Positions 34,101-37,067 of a DNA stretch of 37,067 bases are shown here, piece by piece (positions within the stretch are counted from its first letter, which is position 1; each line of letters begins with the position of its first letter). Made by a program: the position numbers and the translations under genes. The notes beneath the pieces are model-generated. The model was not told the origin of the DNA. It was given only the letters and a program-made list of their open reading frames with translations, and searched no databases. Source of the DNA: Flavobacteriales bacterium (lineage in GTDB: Bacteria; Bacteroidota; Bacteroidia; Flavobacteriales_D; Crocinitomicaceae); contig CANGLG010000002.1 of the NCBI GenBank assembly GCA_947454395.1, forward strand, positions 1 through 37,067, given 5' to 3'.

Positions 34101-36428
34101 TTGACACTTGTTCCCGGTAACAATACGATTGCAATTTCCTCATTAAATAGTTGTGGAAATGACGTGGAATTTATCAACGTTACATATAATAATTGTACTG
34201 CGCCACTTGTTAGTATTATTTCACCTGCAATTTCCGGCACAACTGTAAATACAGCCTCTTATAACTTCAAAGCATCAGTTCAAAATGTAACAAGCTTGCA
34301 GGGAATTATTCTAACAATGAATGGCACCATAATTCAAGGAGCAACCTTAAATAATGGAGTGATTTCTGCGAATGTAACATTAATACCTGGACTTAATTCA
34401 TTTTCAATTTCAGCAACAAATTTATGTGGTAATGATTCTAAAACAAGTACCATTAACTTTAATAATTGTACTGCTCCTGTTCTTAACTTAACGTCTCCCA
34501 CAAATACTGGTTTAACTGTTATAAATAGTGCATTTAATTTGACGGCATCGATTCAAAACATTTCTAGTATACAAGAAGTTTCAATTACTTTTAATGGTGC
34601 TCCAGTAACTAATGTAAACTTATCAAATGGTCAGATTGCAGCCTCAGTTAATCTTGTTCCTGGTGTAAATAATTTTTATTTGACAGCGACCAATAGTTGT
34701 GGAAATGATACAAAAAGCTTTACAATCATCTACGATAATTGTAAGGCACCATCAATTCAAATAAACACTCCAGCTACGAATGATCTTTCAGTAGTAAATT
34801 CGAATTACACATTTAACGCAAGTGTTCAAAACATGACAACTGCTCAAGGCATAGTTATGACTCTTAATGGAAATACAGTTTCTGGAATAAATTATTCAAA
34901 TGGTCAAATTTCAGCAAATGTGATTTTAACACCTGGATTAAATACTTTTGTAATTACAGCAACTAATGGGTGTGGGTCTGATACAAAAACGAAAACAATT
35001 ACTTTTAATAATTGTACGGTACCAGTTGTTTCAATTATCAATCCGACTTCGGGAAATAATAATGTGATTAATTCAAACTTTATTTTCTCAGGAACTGTTC
35101 AAAACATGAATTCGAGCGCCGGAATTGTTTTAACGTTAAATGGCAATCCTATTTCAAATGTAAGTTTCAGCAATGGTCAGGTTACCGCAAATGTTACATT
35201 GATTCCAGGTATAAACACGTTTTCACTAACCGCCTCTAATGCTTGTGGAAACGACAATGCCGTATCAACAATTACTTTTGATAATTGTGTGGCTCCTATT
35301 GTCAATTTCACAACAAACCCAATATCCGGAACTGTAACTTCCGCAACTACACTCTTACTTTCTGCAGAAATAATAAATTACAGCCCATCTACAGTATTAA
35401 CTGTTAAAGCAAATGGCAATATTGTCAACTCCTATAATAACAACAATGGAATTATTTCTAAAAATGTGAATTTACCAATTGGTACAATTAGTATTGAAAT
35501 TACAGCAAGTAATAACTGTGGTACTGACACAAAAACTTATACAATTACTAGATGTGACAGAGCTACTATTACTTTACAAAATCCTATATCAGAAGCATAT
35601 ACAACAACTAATTCTTCAGAAGTAATCATTTTCAATGTTACAAATGTAAGTTCATCGGAAATTTCAATTACTCAAAATGAAAATGCTTTGTCAGGATTTA
35701 CATTAACCGGAACAACTTACCAAGGTCAAGTAACTTTAATTAGCGGATTGAACACTTTTGATTTAAGTATAAATACGAATTGTAGTCAAGTTACAAAAAC
35801 TATAACCATTGAATATGTAGCACCATCAAGCCCAATTAATAATTCAGATGGTGGAACTAATAATAACGGTAACGGAACAGGTGGTTCAACAGACGGACAT
35901 GATAATAACGGGCATGGTAACAATACCGATGGAGTAGATTCCTCAAATCCAGGACAAGGCGGTGGTGGTCCAAATGGACAAACTGACACAAACGGAGGAG
36001 TGGACGATGAAAATGGTACTCAAAACTCTGGATCAAGCGGTTCGCAAAATTCAAATAATAACACTCCTACAAATGGAAATGGACCAAATTCAAATGGGAA
36101 TAACCCTCAAAATGGAAACGGTAATGGAAACAAAAATGCTAACTCCGGAAATGGTAATCAAAACCCAACAAAACCCGCCACGAATGTTATCAAACCAAAT
36201 CAGAATTCAAAACCTGAAAACACCAATAATGGTGGAAATAAACCTACTGTAAATAAACAGGTTACAACAAATCCAACACCTACAAATATTTCCAAACCTG
36301 AAAATTCGAATGGAGATGCGATGAAAGAAAATAATCAGAAAACTGAGCCTTCAAAACAAGGAACAGATATAAAAACCGAACCTCAAAAACCGGTAAATAA
36401 ACCTAAAGGAATTGGAGGAGGCAGATAA
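31152..36428 (+). CDS. Giant surface protein: barrel, 14 Ig-like repeats, Asn/Gly tail
   Basis: A 1758-residue protein of unknown function. Residues 1-18 are a signal peptide. Residues about 20-275 look like an eight-stranded outer-membrane barrel: WFLGFNVGGTWQT, DLRGRYLRGYW, YVFGGVGVTWKQ, FGLGYHIGKRTTLGIEHK and a final AYLKFRFKV. After a Ser/Asn linker, residues about 294-1555 hold 14 tandem units of about 90 residues, each starting C-x-x-P-x-[VI] and ending with an N-x-CG-[ND]-D-like strand. Two cysteines per unit suggest disulfides. The last 200 residues are an Asn/Gly/Ser-rich, then Lys/Pro-rich, disordered tail ending GIGGGR, with no type IX sorting or OmpA domain. The layout suggests a barrel-anchored adhesin or cell-envelope rod. 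It is a single gene with its own terminator. Confidence 0.8.
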   Translation: MKNFYLATLIFISFFANSQKVDYDHSSKWFLGFNVGGTWQTTDVKNQTSAGWGLILGKSFNYDYGKVLSFDLRGRYLRGYWYGQDLDTTSLANYAGTNGALTSYKDQYGFTINNFQADVHRLALELAVHLNSITEKTGFDPYVFGGVGVTWKQTYGDLFLNDSTSLYNYSSLIANGPINASQLDVTLDNIYDSPLDGSKKTYSAFFMPSLGFGLGYHIGKRTTLGIEHKTTFTLRDDFDGYVSSTPRAKNDIYHYTSAYLKFRFKVRGDGSSSSSSNGIGSNSNGNISNFTTNCPAPVVSINNQNNLTVNNTSFKIEGKITEVTSNNSITILHNNNLPVTFTFNSISKSFEANVTLKPGINTFTVKAENTCGKDSKTLTVNYVLCDLPTGNFTNPSNNQILVQNPNFVINALLKGIQNPANITLYQNGTIINTPGFNTNTGILQSNVVLQPGLNTFKIDFSNNCGTGSISTTVNYNNCVAPSIQFVTPTAAGTTVNSSNFKVTARISNLNDGKLTVLVNGINWTNFTVNNGQVEIPLTLNAGNNTISLNVTNACGTDTESTSIIYLTCDAPIVSISSPIANSVVTNPVVSLKGKVENVAGKQFIKVLLNNINVPVFNYNATTKLVETTLTLVPGNNTITISSTNNCGSDIETLNIEYDACKTPVVSIQNSNTTVTNSSFILNSTIQNMPSSQGITLTQNGLPVNFSYVNGNLSSSVSLNPGVNTFILTATRLCGTSSKTLVINYNNCVPPVISLLNPVAAGITVNNSLYNFKATVSNITSNQGITFKFNGVNAPFTFTNGLVQANLTLINGNNSFLIEASNACGTDNESSSVNLVNCTPPQISVVNPTNNVTVTNSGFNYQATILGVANASAITFKQNGQAKAFSFINGQLNSTLSLIPGANSITLTVINDCGNDIETSVITYDNCVPPVITISNPTQYTLTTTNSQFQIQAQITNSTAQGITLTQNGTNAVYSFLNGTLNSTLTLVPGNNTIAISSLNSCGNDVEFINVTYNNCTAPLVSIISPAISGTTVNTASYNFKASVQNVTSLQGIILTMNGTIIQGATLNNGVISANVTLIPGLNSFSISATNLCGNDSKTSTINFNNCTAPVLNLTSPTNTGLTVINSAFNLTASIQNISSIQEVSITFNGAPVTNVNLSNGQIAASVNLVPGVNNFYLTATNSCGNDTKSFTIIYDNCKAPSIQINTPATNDLSVVNSNYTFNASVQNMTTAQGIVMTLNGNTVSGINYSNGQISANVILTPGLNTFVITATNGCGSDTKTKTITFNNCTVPVVSIINPTSGNNNVINSNFIFSGTVQNMNSSAGIVLTLNGNPISNVSFSNGQVTANVTLIPGINTFSLTASNACGNDNAVSTITFDNCVAPIVNFTTNPISGTVTSATTLLLSAEIINYSPSTVLTVKANGNIVNSYNNNNGIISKNVNLPIGTISIEITASNNCGTDTKTYTITRCDRATITLQNPISEAYTTTNSSEVIIFNVTNVSSSEISITQNENALSGFTLTGTTYQGQVTLISGLNTFDLSINTNCSQVTKTITIEYVAPSSPINNSDGGTNNNGNGTGGSTDGHDNNGHGNNTDGVDSSNPGQGGGGPNGQTDTNGGVDDENGTQNSGSSGSQNSNNNTPTNGNGPNSNGNNPQNGNGNGNKNANSGNGNQNPTKPATNVIKPNQNSKPENTNNGGNKPTVNKQVTTNPTPTNISKPENSNGDAMKENNQKTEPSKQGTDIKTEPQKPVNKPKGIGGGR
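32031..35818 (+). repeat. Fourteen tandem ~270-bp repeats coding Ig-like units
   Basis: Counted by the recurrent Cys that opens each unit (CPAP, CDLP, CVAP, CDAP, CKTP, CVPP, CTPP, CVPP, CTAP, CTAP, CKAP, CTVP, CVAP, CDRA). The average period is about 270 bp. Units are diverged at DNA level, so the expansion is not recent; some neighbours (units 9-12) look more alike. Confidence 0.8.
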
Positions 36429-36440
36429 GCCTCCTTTTTT
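36417..36440 (+). terminator. Terminator overlapping the stop of the giant repeat gene
   Basis: GGAGGC and GCCTCC flank the 6-nt loop AGATAA, followed by six T residues. The TAA stop codon lies in the loop, so the left arm encodes the last residues (GGGR). Confidence 0.85.
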
Positions 36441-36475
36441 CATTGAAATAACTATTTTTTTTAGACAATTCTTCA

Positions 36476-36483
36476 TATCTTCG
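36476..36483 (+). promoter_or_regulatory. Possible -7 box (TATCTTCG) of the foldase gene
   Basis: TATCTTCG is one base off TAnnTTTG and lies 19 bp before the ATG at 36503. Weak on its own. Confidence 0.3.
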
Positions 36484-36502
36484 CACACTTAAAAAATTAG
36501 AT

Positions 36503-37067
36503 ATGGCGATTATTGGAAAAATACGTAATAACTCAATGATTATTATTATCGCATTTGTATTAGTTGGTTTTGCAATGCTTTATCAATCTTTTCAAACTGC
36601 AAATCCAAACTTCAGTCTTTTTGGAGGGAATGTTGAATACGGAATAGGAACCGTTTACGGTGAAAAAGTAGACGGAACTAAATACTCAGTTATCAGTTCT
36701 CGGATGCAGGAACAGGACAGAATGCAAGCACAGCAACAACAAAAAGAGTATTCTGAACGTGACATTGAAAGATCAAATGATAACTCATGGAGTATTATTG
36801 TAGATTCAATATTATTAAGTAAAGAATATGATGCCTTAGGAATTGATGTTACAGATCGTGAGTTTAATGCTTATTTAATGGCTACTGATGGATTTAATGT
36901 GCTTCAAGATTTGGCTCAATTTTTTACTGATTCTTTGACTGGTACAATTACAGATCAATCAACTATTAAAGGAAGACAAAAACTTCAAGCAACATTAAAT
37001 CAGTTAAAATCTAACAAAGATCCGCAAGCTGTTCAACAGTGGAATAATACAAAACAATACTACACAA
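36503..37067 (+). CDS. PpiD/SurA-like periplasmic peptidyl-prolyl isomerase, N-terminal part
   Basis: A gene cut by the window end and missing from the ORF track; 188 codons are visible. It starts MAIIGKIRNNSMIIIIAFVL, a short basic cytoplasmic start and one membrane helix (about 12-28), the standard start of Bacteroidota PpiD-type foldases. After it come an FGGNVEYGIGTVYGEKVDG strand pair and a long helical region (about 60-188; IIVDSILLSKEYDALGIDVTDREFNAYL) typical of the SurA-N-type chaperone domain. The parvulin isomerase domains should lie beyond the window. It would help fold outer-membrane proteins such as SprA and the barrel protein just upstream. The start is the first Met, 19 bp after a weak promoter box. 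Confidence 0.8.
   Translation, partial: MAIIGKIRNNSMIIIIAFVLVGFAMLYQSFQTANPNFSLFGGNVEYGIGTVYGEKVDGTKYSVISSRMQEQDRMQAQQQQKEYSERDIERSNDNSWSIIVDSILLSKEYDALGIDVTDREFNAYLMATDGFNVLQDLAQFFTDSLTGTITDQSTIKGRQKLQATLNQLKSNKDPQAVQQWNNTKQYYT

Noticed and set aside
32031-35818. CRISPR array or satellite-type repeat
   Set aside because: The ~270-bp units are in one open frame, diverged at DNA level and code for conserved protein units.
35962-36252. 96-residue plus-strand ORF and minus-strand ORFs over the tail of the giant protein
   Set aside because: They are shadows produced by the low-complexity coding sequence; composition is not protein-like and there is no start context.

Overview
The window looks like chromosomal DNA from a low-GC member of the Bacteroidota, most likely a flavobacterium. 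The evidence is a full-length SprA (type IX secretion and gliding protein), a type IX C-terminal sorting domain on the YHYH protein, Bacteroidota-type -7 promoter boxes (TAnnTTTG) before many genes, little Shine-Dalgarno signal, and the maeB-ruvA-sprA order. Placement near Crocinitomicaceae is a guess from protein style only.

Layout. 1-92: the first codons of gcvP (minus strand). 196-2762: a secreted DUF3089 hydrolase, a secreted or outer-membrane protein of unknown role, and a secreted serine esterase. 2759-5432 (minus): a TPR membrane protein, recF and a DUF721/DciA-like gene. 5512-7140: pruA. 7141-8177: an accessory-looking stretch with two terminators, a striking 26-bp palindrome, a second hairpin and one small secreted orphan protein. 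8178-12179: sucA-sucB (2-oxoglutarate dehydrogenase E1 and E2), closed by a clear terminator. 12331-22955: maeB-ruvA-sprA-GNAT acetyltransferase, packed with 1-2 bp gaps or a 4-bp overlap.

22991-27363 is the most interesting unit. It is a tightly packed set of six genes: an ECF sigma factor, a small membrane protein in the anti-sigma position, a CpxP/Spy-like periplasmic helical protein, an MbnP-like protein, an MbnH-like di-heme protein, and a YHYH-domain protein with a type IX sorting tail. MbnH enzymes convert a tryptophan of MbnP to kynurenine to create a copper site, so this reads as a self-regulated envelope copper (or metal) module, possibly with a secreted third component. 27364-27699 has no protein gene. 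It holds operator-like direct repeats, a -7 box, a long rod-like RNA fold and a terminator, so I propose a small RNA gene, perhaps of the 6S-Flavo class.

27700-28446 (minus) is a cyclase/arylformamidase-family hydrolase. 28545-30095 is glyS, followed by a secreted YD-repeat-like protein. 31152-36428 encodes a 1758-residue protein: a predicted outer-membrane barrel, 14 tandem ~90-residue Ig-like repeats with conserved cysteines, and an Asn/Gly-rich tail. The window ends inside a PpiD/SurA-like membrane foldase gene (36503 onward).

The core genes link amino-acid oxidation (gcvP, pruA) to the TCA cycle (sucAB) and pyruvate supply (maeB). The rest is mostly cell-envelope biology: secretion, adhesion, metal handling and folding. 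No tRNA, rRNA, insertion sequence or CRISPR array was seen.
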